From positions 1 to 64,000 of the forward strand of contig JAHBVH010000013.1 of the NCBI GenBank assembly GCA_019637645.1: a stretch of DNA of 64,000 nt, in the 5' to 3' direction. This DNA is from Caldilineaceae bacterium (GTDB lineage: Bacteria > Chloroflexota > Anaerolineae > Caldilineales > Caldilineaceae). The notes under the pieces were generated by a model. It saw only the letters and a program-made list of their open reading frames with translations, had not been told where the DNA came from and made no database searches. The stretch's first letter is position 1. Each line of letters opens with the position of its first letter. This document shows positions 8,924-17,295 of this stretch, one piece after another. The translations under genes were made by a program, and so were the position numbers.

Positions 8924-9804
8924 ACCACCCTACGCCCGCTGCCACTCCTGGGGCGAAGCCGCGTGGACAACCACTCGATCTGCTCTACGGGCTCCAACGG
9001 CTCGGCCTCCATGTCATCATCTGGGTGGGCGCGCTGGCTATGGTCTTGCCGTTCCTCTGGATGCTCTCAACCTCCTTAAAGAGTCAGGGCGACGCGATGA
9101 CCTATCCGCCCGTCTGGATTCCGCGCCCGGCGCTATGGTCCAACTATGTGGATGTCGTCCAGGGCTTTCCCTTTGAGCTCTTCGGCTTCAATAGCCTAAA
9201 AATTGCGCTCCTCGGCACGATTGGGCAGTTGATCTCTACCTCGTTGGCGGCCTACGCCTTTGCCCGGATGAACTTTCCGGGGCGGCATTTCCTTTTTGTG
9301 CTGCTTCTGGCTACCTTGATGGTGCCTAGCCATGTGACCATGATTCCAACTTTTCTGCTCTTCAATGGGCTAGGTTGGTTCAACACCCACTATCCCTTGT
9401 TTGTCCCGGCCTGGTTTGGTGGGGCTTTTGGCACCTTCCTTGTGCGCCAGTTCTTCCAGACGGTCCCCCGCGATTACAACGACGCCGCGGAAATTGATGG
9501 CGCGGGCCATTTCCGCATCTTTACGTCGATCTATCTTCCGCTCGCCAAGCCAGTGTTGGCGACTTTGGCCCTTTTCACCTTTATGAATCACTGGAACGAG
9601 TTCCTCCTCCCGGTGATCTATTTGACTGATCAAGAGAAGATGACGCTCACCGTTGGGCTTTCCTTCTTCCGCCTACAATATAACACGCTCTATCACTACC
9701 TCATGGCGGGCACGGTTCTCAGCACCATTCCCATTTTTATCCTTTTTGTCGTGCTCCAGAAATATTTCGTGCAAGGCATTGTCATGTCGGGGTTGAAAGG
9801 ATAG
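8902..9804 (+). CDS. sugar ABC transporter permease (MalG type)
   Basis: 300 residues. About six membrane helices, with the EAA loop DAAEIDGAGHFRIFTSIYLP and the short conserved tail FVQGIVMSGLKG typical of MalG-like permeases. The ATG at 8902 overlaps the end of the preceding permease gene, so the two are probably translationally coupled. An esterase gene follows after 4 bp. Family assignment is secure; the transported sugar is not readable from the sequence. Confidence 0.92.
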   Translation: MDTLRTINHPTPAATPGAKPRGQPLDLLYGLQRLGLHVIIWVGALAMVLPFLWMLSTSLKSQGDAMTYPPVWIPRPALWSNYVDVVQGFPFELFGFNSLKIALLGTIGQLISTSLAAYAFARMNFPGRHFLFVLLLATLMVPSHVTMIPTFLLFNGLGWFNTHYPLFVPAWFGGAFGTFLVRQFFQTVPRDYNDAAEIDGAGHFRIFTSIYLPLAKPVLATLALFTFMNHWNEFLLPVIYLTDQEKMTLTVGLSFFRLQYNTLYHYLMAGTVLSTIPIFILFVVLQKYFVQGIVMSGLKG

Positions 9805-9808
9805 CTAG

Positions 9809-10870
9809 ATGCAACAATCGCCGAATTATGCTTCTCTCCCTGCCCTATGGGAAAGTTATGCCGCCATGCCACGGCGGCTGGCGTGGCGCGCCCAAAACCG
9901 CGCCGAATGGGCAAGCTGGCGCAACGCACTGCTCCCGCAATTGCTGACGCGGTTGGGCCGCCTGCCCACCGAAACATCACCCCTAGATCCCATGCTGTTG
10001 GAAACTACCGAGTTCGCAGATTATCGCCAAGAAAAGGTGGTTTTTCAAAGCGAACCAGGCATCTATACCCCTTGCTATGTTTTGATCCCCCACCAGGTCA
10101 AGCCGCCCTATCGCCCCGTTATCGCGCTGCATGGTCATGGCCTGGGGGGGGCGGCCCATGTGGTGGGGTTGACGCGTGGTGACGCGACGGCAGACGCCGA
10201 ACGCCAACACATCGCGCTCCACAACTATGATTATGGGCGGCAGTTGGCCCAACAGGGCTTTCTGGTCTTTGCGCTAGAGCAGCGGGGCTTTGGCGAACGG
10301 ATGGAACCCCACCCCGGTATGATCGCGGGCAGTGGCTTGTGGCCAAGCTCCTGTCGTGCCTTGGCCTTTAATACCTTGCTGCTTGGTCAAACGCTGTTGG
10401 GGTTACGGGTTTGGGATGTGATGCGCGCCATCGATTATATTCATAGTCGGCCCGAGCCAATGATTGCAGGTGTGGGCTGTGTGGGACTCTCCGGTGGTGG
10501 CACCACCACCTTGTATGCGGCGGCGGTCGAGCCGCGTATTACGGCGGCGGTGGTCAGTGGCGCTTTTGGCAGTTTTCGTTCATCGATCATGTCCACGATT
10601 CATTGTGACTGTAACTATCTGCCAGGGATTCTCGAAGACGCCGAAATGGCCGACATTGCCGCGCTCATTGCGCCACGCCCGTTGCTCATTGAAAATGGGA
10701 CGGAAGATCCCATCTTTCCCGTGGCCGAGACGGAAGCGGCTTGCCGTCAGGTGGCGCAAGCCTACGCCCTGCTTGCTGTGCCAGAACGGTTTGACCAAGA
10801 CATCTTTGTCGGCGGTCATCAGTTCAGCGGCAGGAAGACCTTTGCCTGGCTCGATCGGTGGCTACTCTGA
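9809..10870 (+). CDS. alpha/beta-hydrolase, acetylxylan-esterase/dienelactone-hydrolase-like
   Basis: 353 residues, no signal peptide, so cytoplasmic. The oxyanion-hole motif HGHG is at 108-111. The nucleophile elbow GLSGGG holds Ser228, the acid is probably Asp300 (NGTEDPIFP) and the base His337 (VGGHQFSG): a complete Ser-Asp-His triad. The length and the order HGHG, EQRGFGER, GLSGGG fit the abhydrolase-7/acetylxylan-esterase branch. It starts 4 bp after the second permease, so it probably removes ester groups (acetyl or similar) from the imported compound. Carboxylesterase or lactonase activity is an alternative. The start ATG 9809 has only a weak ribosome site, consistent with coupling. 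Confidence 0.8.
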   Translation: MQQSPNYASLPALWESYAAMPRRLAWRAQNRAEWASWRNALLPQLLTRLGRLPTETSPLDPMLLETTEFADYRQEKVVFQSEPGIYTPCYVLIPHQVKPPYRPVIALHGHGLGGAAHVVGLTRGDATADAERQHIALHNYDYGRQLAQQGFLVFALEQRGFGERMEPHPGMIAGSGLWPSSCRALAFNTLLLGQTLLGLRVWDVMRAIDYIHSRPEPMIAGVGCVGLSGGGTTTLYAAAVEPRITAAVVSGAFGSFRSSIMSTIHCDCNYLPGILEDAEMADIAALIAPRPLLIENGTEDPIFPVAETEAACRQVAQAYALLAVPERFDQDIFVGGHQFSGRKTFAWLDRWLL

Positions 10871-10911
10871 GCCAAGGGTCTTGAATTTTACCGATATCTG
10901 AGAGAGGAACC

Positions 10912-12180
10912 ATGTCTACTTTGTATGATCAACAGGTGATACCCTACACCGGAATTGGGGCGGTGGACCGTGTGGGGCTTACCGTGGAGGAGTGCTGTGC
11001 ACGGATTGGTCGCTTTGGCTTTGTCGCCAAGCAGTTGATGTTGGTGCAGGCGGCCAAAATGTCATCGATTGCTAATTGGGAGTTCAAAGCGGCCTTGGGC
11101 CGCCAACTCTGGGAGGCGGCCCTGCATTGGGGGAGCTGGCGCGAGCGGATCAGCGAGTTGCGCGGCCATGAGCATTTGATCGAGCGTCAAGCCGAAGGCC
11201 CCCTCAACGACTTTTTCCGCGAACTGCTGCATAGCGATAACGACGCCGAGTTCGCCGTTGGGCTCTATGATGTGATTTTACCAGCCTACCAGGCGGCGTT
11301 AACGCGCTACCAAGCCGCGACCAACCCTTTGGTCGATCAACCGACAGTGCGGGCCGTGCGCCATGTGTTGTTCGATCTAGACGAGCAGTTGGCCTTTGGA
11401 CAGAGTGTGCTAGCCGCGATCCGCCCCACCGAACAGTTGGCACTTGCTAACTGGCGTGATCACCTCACCAGCTATCTGAGCGCGGCGGGTGGGGTAGATG
11501 GGACAGGCCCAACCCGCCCCACTTTTGAGCTTCCATCCCCACGCCACGCCGCTGAATTTCGCATTCCTGGCAACTTTGCCCGTGATGGCCGCTTTACCAC
11601 GACGTTACCCAAGGCGAATCCCTACCCTGAGGATACGGTTACCAATGCGCTGCTCGCCAAGATGTGGGTGCGTGCGCAGGAGATGACCGCGGCGGAGCTA
11701 TGCGCCACGGTGCTCTTTGAATGGGAGGATCTGCCCTACGAAGGGTACCTGGATCTAGCCCGCCATTGTTGGGATGAGACGCGCCACAGCCTCTTTGGGC
11801 AAGCCGCGCTGGAGGGCCAAGGCGTCCCCTTGCCCAGCGTGCCGAACTGGGTTGGCTATGCTGGGCATACCCTGCCGGTCTACCCGCAGAAGCGCTATTC
11901 CCATCTGGCGATTGCCACCGAAGCCGCGGCTATGCGCCATCCGGGCGGCAAACGGGGCGAGTGGGAATGGTGCAAGGAGAAGGCGCACCACCCACTCATG
12001 ACGACCTTTCAAGACTTTGATTGGGCGGATGAAGTGAATCATGTAGCCTATGGGCGCAAATGGTTGATCCGCTATTTCTGTGCAGGCGACCGCAAACGGG
12101 CTGAAGCCATGGCCGATGAGACCGTGGCCGAGCGAGTCGCCTACTATCAACAGGTTGCTGAGTTGGAGAAGCGGGGTTGA
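10912..12180 (+). CDS. ferritin-like di-iron protein, unknown role
   Basis: 422 residues, almost all helical, soluble. It looks like two helical modules. The first has Glu57 and Glu68-x3-His72 (LWEAALHWG). The second has Glu270 or Glu277, the pair Glu289-x2-His292 (DETRHS) and Glu374-x2-His377 (DEVNH), the usual ExxH carboxylate-histidine spacing of ferritin-like di-iron sites. I cannot name the exact family. The gene follows the esterase by 41 bp in the importer operon. That context fits an oxidase or oxygenase acting on the imported compound, but peroxide handling or structural use of the fold is also possible. The ATG 10912 follows a GAGAGGA site. Confidence 0.65.
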   Translation: MSTLYDQQVIPYTGIGAVDRVGLTVEECCARIGRFGFVAKQLMLVQAAKMSSIANWEFKAALGRQLWEAALHWGSWRERISELRGHEHLIERQAEGPLNDFFRELLHSDNDAEFAVGLYDVILPAYQAALTRYQAATNPLVDQPTVRAVRHVLFDLDEQLAFGQSVLAAIRPTEQLALANWRDHLTSYLSAAGGVDGTGPTRPTFELPSPRHAAEFRIPGNFARDGRFTTTLPKANPYPEDTVTNALLAKMWVRAQEMTAAELCATVLFEWEDLPYEGYLDLARHCWDETRHSLFGQAALEGQGVPLPSVPNWVGYAGHTLPVYPQKRYSHLAIATEAAAMRHPGGKRGEWEWCKEKAHHPLMTTFQDFDWADEVNHVAYGRKWLIRYFCAGDRKRAEAMADETVAERVAYYQQVAELEKRG

Positions 12181-12217
12181 TGGGTAGTTAGCTAATATTA
12201 CAGGGCAGTTCAAGCCG

Positions 12218-12288
12218 CAGGGCCATTGCGAACTTTGTAATCGCGTTCAGAGTTTACCCCTGTTTTGCTAGGGTTCGCGATGGCCCTG
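12218..12288. repeat. long imperfect palindrome of the dispersed GCGAACTT family
   Basis: CAGGGCCATTGCGAAC (12218-12233) pairs with GTTCGCGATGGCCCTG (12273-12288) at 15 of 16 positions around 39 bases. The left arm and the next bases match the copies at 7759-7782 and 36536-36559. It lies between the ferritin-like gene and the promoter of the next gene, and may serve as a terminator. Confidence 0.6.
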
Positions 12289-12307
12289 GTTCCAATCGCT
12301 AATTGGA

Positions 12308-12336
12308 TTGCTCTAGAAAGATCGGCGTGTTATAGT
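12308..12336 (+). promoter_or_regulatory. candidate promoter of the 12374 gene
   Basis: TTGCTC (12308-12313) and TATAGT (12331-12336) are 17 bp apart. The predicted start near 12343 gives a 30-base leader with AGAAGGA at 12363-12369. The -10 box is good and the -35 box weak. It implies that the 12374/12702 pair is transcribed separately from the importer operon. Confidence 0.5.
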
Positions 12337-12373
12337 GGGGTAAGAACGTTTTGTTAAGGCGCAGAAGGATATC

Positions 12374-12745
12374 ATGTTTCAAGTTATTTATGAGCAGGCT
12401 ACGATCTGGCCGGAAAATGGTACCTTTACGGTAAAAACACCTTCCCTCGAGATTGAGATCCAGGTCTCGCCCGATTCGGCGCGGCGGCGTGCCAATGGCT
12501 ATTTGGCGCGTTATATTGGATTCGCAATGGAAGCTGGCGATCCTGCCTTAGTCTGGGGAGACAAGCCAGTCTGGCGGCTGCCTATCCATCTGACGTTGCG
12601 CGGTTGGGGGCAAGTTGCCAAACTAGGCGAGCTTGACGTTGATGCGCTGACACGTGACGTTTTGCCGTTATCCCCGGTACAAATTCGAGAGATGCAAGAT
12701 CGTGCTAACGCCATTGCTGCCCGTCTTACATCGACCACAAATTGA
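12374..12745 (+). CDS. small conserved-looking protein paired with a C39-type peptidase
   Basis: 123 residues, soluble, no signal. The N-terminal half is strand-rich (FTVKTPSLEIEIQVSP), followed by helical stretches (RRRANGYLARYIGFAMEAG) and a C-terminal amphipathic helix (VQIREMQDRANAIAARL). I do not recognise the family. It has its own promoter and a close ribosome site (AGAAGGA, four bases from ATG). The broken peptidase gene begins inside its 3' end, so the two probably formed one functional unit, for example a partner or substrate of the peptidase. Codon use looks normal for the window. Confidence 0.7.
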   Translation: MFQVIYEQATIWPENGTFTVKTPSLEIEIQVSPDSARRRANGYLARYIGFAMEAGDPALVWGDKPVWRLPIHLTLRGWGQVAKLGELDVDALTRDVLPLSPVQIREMQDRANAIAARLTSTTN

Positions 12746-13162
12746 GCAGGCTGATTGTCTTGCTGCCTGCTCTGCAATGATTCTTGATTATCTCCACATT
12801 CCCATTCAGTATGACCGGTTGCGGCGTCTATTAAACGTACGCAATTTTGGCGTAATCTTTTCTGGTATTGAAAATCTAACCACCTTCGGTTTGTCAGTGA
12901 CCGTGGCTGAGGGGAGCTAGCTACGCTACAGGAATATCTAGAGAGTGGCTTGCCTGTGATCGCTGCTGTTAACACCGCTTATTTAGCTTCCTATTGGACA
13001 GAAGCGGTAGGTCATGCCCTGGTCATCATTGCTATCGAAGATGAGTTAGTTTATGTGAATGATCCGGCGTTCCCGACGGCTCCCCAATCGATGCATATCC
13101 ATGAGTTTCTGGCGGCCTAGGGTGAGAAAGATTTCTTGTACGCCGTGATTGCCCTTGGCTAA
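12702..13162 (+). pseudogene. C39-family-like cysteine peptidase, broken by a frameshift and a stop
   Basis: The first frame (GTG 12702, or an earlier TTG-type start at 12654) reads HRPQIEQADCLAACSAMILD, with the papain-like Gln and Cys, and stops at 12918. Another frame continues without a break in homology: LATLQEYLESGLPVIAAVN, then VGHALVIIAIED with the expected His and VNDPAF with the expected Asp/Asn. The join falls in a GGGG run at 12911-12914, where one extra G would restore the frame. A second lesion, TAG at 13118-13120, stands where EFLAAxGEKDF would suit Trp (TGG). Two lesions argue for a true pseudogene, though the homopolymer one could be a sequencing error. It overlaps the 12374 gene. 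Confidence 0.75.
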
Positions 13163-13204
13163 GCAGAGCAGTCCGCTCTGACGCCCAAAGTTGGTCTGTT
13201 ACCC

Positions 13205-13239
13205 AAGCCCTGTCAGATTTTCAAAACCGGACAGGGCTT
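13205..13239. terminator. hairpin between the broken peptidase gene and the convergent ABC operon
   Basis: AAGCCCTGTC (13205-13214) pairs perfectly with GACAGGGCTT (13230-13239). The inner AGATTTTCAAAACCG makes it a member of the dispersed GACAGG-type palindrome family. It lies 20 bp from the stop of the leftward operon and can act in both directions. Confidence 0.65.
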
Positions 13240-13259
13240 GCTTTGCTTGCGCCAAGTGA

Positions 13260-14249
13260 TCACACAAGGGAAGGTTCCCCCGCATATAAATAGCACGCAG
13301 CTTCCTGTTGTTCGGCCACCTGATACTTGGGCGGTGGGCTGACTAAACAGCGGTCCATGGCGTGTGGGCAGCGATGATAGAATTTGCAGCCATGATTCGT
13401 CGCGACGGTGATCTCCTCCGAGGCCGACGAGGTGCTGCGTCCTTCCCAGCGGATGTCGGGATCCGGCACGGTGATCGAATTGACCAGCAGTTGGGTGTAA
13501 GGATGTCGCGGGTTTTGGATCACGCCGTCAATGGCCCCCGTTTCCATCACCGCGCCACTGTAGAGAATGTAAATGTCGTCGCTGATTTGGTAGGCGGTCG
13601 AGAGATCGTGGGTGATGTAGAGAAACGAGATGCCATAGACTTCTTTGAGATTGCGGAAGATGTCCAAAATCCGCATTTGCAAGGAAGCATCGATCATCGA
13701 AACCGGTTCGTCGGCTACGATCAGCCGCGGCTTGAGCAGAAAGGCGCGCGCCACCATAATGCGCTGCCGTTGCCCACCACTGAGCTGGTGTGGATATTTC
13801 CCCAAAATTTCATTAGGCCGTAACCCCACCACCTCTAACGCTTCTTCGGCCAGTTTCCGTGCGGCCCGCCGATCCTTCGCCAGTTTGAATTTACTGATTA
13901 CCATGTTAAAGACGGCATCGACCTTGTAAAAAGGGTTATAGGTGCCAAAGGGATCTTGGAAAATCGCCTGGACTTCCCGCCGAAACTGAAAGCGCTCCTG
14001 CCGCGACATTTGGGTAATATCACGCCCTTTGTAGAGAATCTGCCCGGAAGAAGGGTGGATAAAATCGAGCGCCAAGTTGGCTAGGGTCGATTTGCCGCTG
14101 CCACTCTCCCCAGCAATCGTCGTGATCTTGGGCTGCCCTTCGGCAAAGGTCAGTGAAAAGTTGTCGAGGGCAGGCGCGCTGTGGCGACCGAGCAACCCGC
14201 TTCCGTAGATTTTGGTGACGTTGCGGATCTCAAGCAGTGGTGTTGACAT
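13260..14249 (-). CDS. oligopeptide-type ABC transporter ATPase (DppF/OppF type)
   Basis: 329 residues. Walker A GESGSGKST, signature LSGGQRQR and Walker B LIVADEPVS are intact, followed by the C-terminal oligopeptide-ATPase extension with the Cys-rich segment CKFYHRCPHAMDRC, typical of Dpp/Opp ATPases that may carry an Fe-S cluster. The start is ATG 14249 because GAAGGA lies eight bases before it. Longer in-frame extensions upstream are unrelated to the family. It overlaps the preceding ATPase gene by 20 bp and closes a five-gene leftward operon; the hairpin at 13205-13239 follows. Confidence 0.92.
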   Translation of the reverse strand: MSTPLLEIRNVTKIYGSGLLGRHSAPALDNFSLTFAEGQPKITTIAGESGSGKSTLANLALDFIHPSSGQILYKGRDITQMSRQERFQFRREVQAIFQDPFGTYNPFYKVDAVFNMVISKFKLAKDRRAARKLAEEALEVVGLRPNEILGKYPHQLSGGQRQRIMVARAFLLKPRLIVADEPVSMIDASLQMRILDIFRNLKEVYGISFLYITHDLSTAYQISDDIYILYSGAVMETGAIDGVIQNPRHPYTQLLVNSITVPDPDIRWEGRSTSSASEEITVATNHGCKFYHRCPHAMDRCLVSPPPKYQVAEQQEAACYLYAGEPSLV

Positions 14250-15246
14250 GGCGTTCATCCTTCGGGTAGCCATTTTCCGGCGCATAGAGGTGACACGCCG
14301 CGAGGTGAGCCGGCTCCAATGGACGCAAAGCGGGGGTGATCGTTTTGCAATGCTCCATGGCATGGGTACAACGGGGTTGGAAGAGACAGCCAGGGGGTGG
14401 ATTGAGCAAGAAGGGTGGTAGACCCGGAATCCCCCCGCCGCGTTTCTTCTCCTGAATGGAGGGGAGCGACGAGATGAGCGCTTGGGTGTAGGGGTGGCGT
14501 GGTGTGCGATAAAGCTCACGAATCGTTGCCACCTCTACCAATTTCCCGGCATACATGACCCCGACGCGGTCGAGTACTTGTGCGGTCAACCCCATATCAT
14601 GGCCGATCAAAATCATCGAAGCCCCTAAACGTTCCTGTACACCGATCAAGGTTTGCATGACCGCTTTTTGCACCACAACATCCAGCGCGCTCGTGGGTTC
14701 ATCGGCGATGATCAGATCGGGTTCGAGTGCCGTCGCCATCGCAATACAGACCCGTTGCTTCATGCCGCCACTTAATTCATGGGGATACATGGCCGCAACC
14801 TTGGCGGGTAATTCCACCATGTCGAGCAGCGAAATAATCTCCTCCCGCAAGACATTGCTGGGCACTTCGCCTTTGTGGGTCAAAATGGTATCGGCAATCT
14901 GGTCGCGCACGCGCATGATGGGATTTAACGAGTTCATCGCGCCCTGGGGAATGAGCGAAATGCGATTCCAGCGTGCTTGGCGCATCTCTTCTTTATTGAG
15001 CGTGAGCAGATCCCGGCCATTGAGCAGAATGCGGCCACCTTCGATCTGGCCGGGCCGTTTGATCAGCCGCAAGATCGCCATGATAGTTGTTGTTTTGCCA
15101 CAGCCACTTTCGCCGATAAAGCCAAAGCGTTCGTTGCGATTGACCGTAAAACTTACATCATCAACCGCTTTGACGGGGCCGCGGGCTGTCCAGTAGTGGA
15201 CGCGCAAGTTTTCCACTTGTAGCGTTGGCGTGTTTTGATTATCCAT
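14230..15246 (-). CDS. oligopeptide-type ABC transporter ATPase (DppD/OppD type)
   Basis: 338 residues with Walker A GESGCGKTT, signature LSGGMKQR and Walker B LIIADEPTS, then the oligopeptide extension with Cys at CLFQPRCTHAMEHC. It works with the DppF-type product as a heterodimer under the two permeases. The start ATG at 15246 shares one base with the preceding stop (TAATG), which implies coupled translation. Confidence 0.92.
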   Translation of the reverse strand: MDNQNTPTLQVENLRVHYWTARGPVKAVDDVSFTVNRNERFGFIGESGCGKTTTIMAILRLIKRPGQIEGGRILLNGRDLLTLNKEEMRQARWNRISLIPQGAMNSLNPIMRVRDQIADTILTHKGEVPSNVLREEIISLLDMVELPAKVAAMYPHELSGGMKQRVCIAMATALEPDLIIADEPTSALDVVVQKAVMQTLIGVQERLGASMILIGHDMGLTAQVLDRVGVMYAGKLVEVATIRELYRTPRHPYTQALISSLPSIQEKKRGGGIPGLPPFLLNPPPGCLFQPRCTHAMEHCKTITPALRPLEPAHLAACHLYAPENGYPKDERHVNTTA

Positions 15247-16169
15247 TACTTCGCTCGCTCCCGTAAGCGCGGATTCGCTAATTCGTCCAAGGCGATGCTA
15301 ATAAGAAAAAGGCCGATAAAGATGATCATCAGGGCAATGGTGGGGGGCATCCACCACCACCACATGCCGCGGAAGATGGCGGCGCCCAGATAGGCTGCCT
15401 GGAGGATCATGCCCAAGTTCGGGGTGAAGAGCGGTCCGAGACCCAAAATTTGAATGCCGACCAGCGCAAGGATGGCGCCCGAGACCGCGCCGACGAAGCC
15501 CGCCATAATATAGGGTAACAGATTGGGTAGAATCTGCTTAAGGGCAATCTCAAAATCCCCTTGCCCAGAGAGTTTGGCCAACGGAATAAAGGCCCGCTCG
15601 CGTAGGCTCAGCGTTTGCGACCGCATGAGCCGGGTGGGGCCAGCCCAAGCAAAGAGGGCAATGACCAACGCGGTAAATTCAATGGTGGTGGTGCGGATAT
15701 AGGAGGCCAAGACGACTAGGATCAACAGCGAAGGGATGGTCAGAAAAATATCGGCGGTGGTGCTCACAATGGAGTCCAGCGTGCCGCCATAGTAGCCTGC
15801 TGTAATGCCTAAGATCACGCCGACGGCTGTGCCAATGATCCCGGCAATCAACCCCACTTTGAGCGAAGGATGAATTCCATGGATCATCAGCGCCCAGATA
15901 TCACGACCCACATTGTCGGTGCCGAGGAGGTGTTCGGCAGAAGGGCGCGCATTAAAGGGGCCAGACGCCACTTTGGTGAGATCGTAGTCAACAAAATAAG
16001 CGCCAATCACACTGAGGCCGGTGAGCCCAAGAATCAAGATCAGGCCCAGGGTTAGCTTCCAGTTGCCAAGCCAATAGCGTAGCCCCTGCCATAACTGCGC
16101 TTGCTCCCCGGCGTCGCTGGCTGTGCCGGTGGTGCTAGGGCTTGCTTCTGGCGCAAAGGTCGTTGTCAT
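15246..16169 (-). CDS. oligopeptide-type ABC transporter permease (DppC type)
   Basis: 307 residues. It starts with a cytoplasmic tail, then the OppC-type N-terminal helix (GLILILGLTGLSVIGAYF), HLLGTDNVGRDIWALMIHG, the hallmark of DppC-like permeases, and the inner-membrane transport domain. It is the second permease of a five-gene importer and is separated from the first by 3 bp. Confidence 0.92.
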   Translation of the reverse strand: MTTTFAPEASPSTTGTASDAGEQAQLWQGLRYWLGNWKLTLGLILILGLTGLSVIGAYFVDYDLTKVASGPFNARPSAEHLLGTDNVGRDIWALMIHGIHPSLKVGLIAGIIGTAVGVILGITAGYYGGTLDSIVSTTADIFLTIPSLLILVVLASYIRTTTIEFTALVIALFAWAGPTRLMRSQTLSLRERAFIPLAKLSGQGDFEIALKQILPNLLPYIMAGFVGAVSGAILALVGIQILGLGPLFTPNLGMILQAAYLGAAIFRGMWWWWMPPTIALMIIFIGLFLISIALDELANPRLRERAK

Positions 16170-16172
16170 TGC

Positions 16173-17180
16173 TTACCTCCTAGTGTAGGTAATACGGGGA
16201 TCGAGCCTGGGGTAGATCAGATCGATCACAAGGATGGCCACGGCAATCGAGACGACCAGAAAGAAGGTAATGCCCTGGATCATCGGAAAGTCGTTGGTGT
16301 TAATGGCTTGGAAGAGACGATAGCCCATGCCGGGGTAGGAGAAGATCAGCTCGACAATAGTGGCGCCAGAGACCACATAGCCCAAACTGATCGCTAGCCC
16401 GGTAAATTGGGGCAACATGGCATTGCGCATGGCATAGGTAAAAAAGATGCGCCGGTCACGCAAGCCTTTGGCTTCGGCCAAGGTCAAATAATCTTCGCCG
16501 AGCACGGTCACCATCATGCCGCGCATCCCCAAGATCCAGCCGCCGACCCCTGCGATAATGATGGAAAGCGCTGGTAAGGTCGAGTGGTAGAGCACATCCA
16601 AGATATAGCCAATATCAAAGCCCCCTTTGGGCAGCCGCCCCACCGAGACGAGCCCACTATAGGGAAAGAGGCCCAACCCAAAGGCCAGCACCGAGACAAA
16701 GATGATCGCTAACAGATAATAGGGAATCGGTGCCAACATCATGAAAAAGGTGATCACCATCCGCGCTACCTTGGGGGTGGCATGCCATACCAAAAGTGCA
16801 CCAGCAAACACACCGAGCGTAAAGGTGATCAAGGTACTGACAGCCAATAGCCCAATGGTATAGGGCAGAGCATTACCGATCACATCGGTAACTTTGGCGG
16901 GAAAGAAGGCAATCGAATAGCCAAGATCAAGCCGGAGCAAGGCTCCCATATATTTCGCATATTGGAGATAGAGCGGATCGTCTAGCCCAAATCGTTCGCG
17001 AAAGAGCGCAATGATCTCGGCGCTGTTCTCCACCTTGGCGCCCTGGACCTGCATTTGGCCTAAAATCGCTCCCATGGGATCACCAGGAGCTAAGCGTGGG
17101 ATTAGAAAATTGATGGTAGAAGCAACCCAGATGATCAGGAAAAAGATTCCTACCCGTCTGAGGATATAGCGAACAGTCAT
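16173..17180 (-). CDS. oligopeptide-type ABC transporter permease (DppB type)
   Basis: 335 residues with the DppB N terminus (YILRRVGIFFLIIWVASTI, then PRLAPGDP), RFGLDDPLYLQYAKYMGALL and six or so membrane helices. The ATG at 17180 follows an AAAGGA-type site. The gene stands 115 bp after the binding-protein gene; the gap holds a heptad repeat foldback. Dpp/Opp-type systems carry peptides, nickel or, in many environmental bacteria, oligosaccharides, so the substrate stays open. Confidence 0.92.
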   Translation of the reverse strand: MTVRYILRRVGIFFLIIWVASTINFLIPRLAPGDPMGAILGQMQVQGAKVENSAEIIALFRERFGLDDPLYLQYAKYMGALLRLDLGYSIAFFPAKVTDVIGNALPYTIGLLAVSTLITFTLGVFAGALLVWHATPKVARMVITFFMMLAPIPYYLLAIIFVSVLAFGLGLFPYSGLVSVGRLPKGGFDIGYILDVLYHSTLPALSIIIAGVGGWILGMRGMMVTVLGEDYLTLAEAKGLRDRRIFFTYAMRNAMLPQFTGLAISLGYVVSGATIVELIFSYPGMGYRLFQAINTNDFPMIQGITFFLVVSIAVAILVIDLIYPRLDPRITYTRR

Positions 17181-17205
17181 GGTGTCCTTTTCTAGAATAA
17201 CCTTA

Positions 17206-17294
17206 AAGACAGAGGACAGAGGTCAGAGACCAGAGGTCAGTAGATAAAACCTGCTTTCTGTCTTCTGCTTTCTGTCTTCTGTCTTCTGTCTTCT
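17206..17294. repeat. heptad-repeat foldback between binding protein and permease genes
   Basis: The left part repeats degenerate AGACAGA/GGTCAGA heptads (17208-17240) and the right part repeats TCTGTCT/TTCTGTC heptads (17258-17293). The two are roughly complementary and end in CAGTAG and CTACTG, so the transcript can fold into a long imperfect hairpin. A purine-rich arm facing a pyrimidine-rich arm is unusual in coding-dense DNA. Confidence 0.55.
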
Positions 17295-17295
17295 G

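Noticed and set aside
14250..14519. Longer N terminus for the DppF-type ATPase
   Set aside because: The extra 90 residues are Arg/Pro-rich and overlap the DppD-type gene; the family starts at MSTPLLEIRNV.
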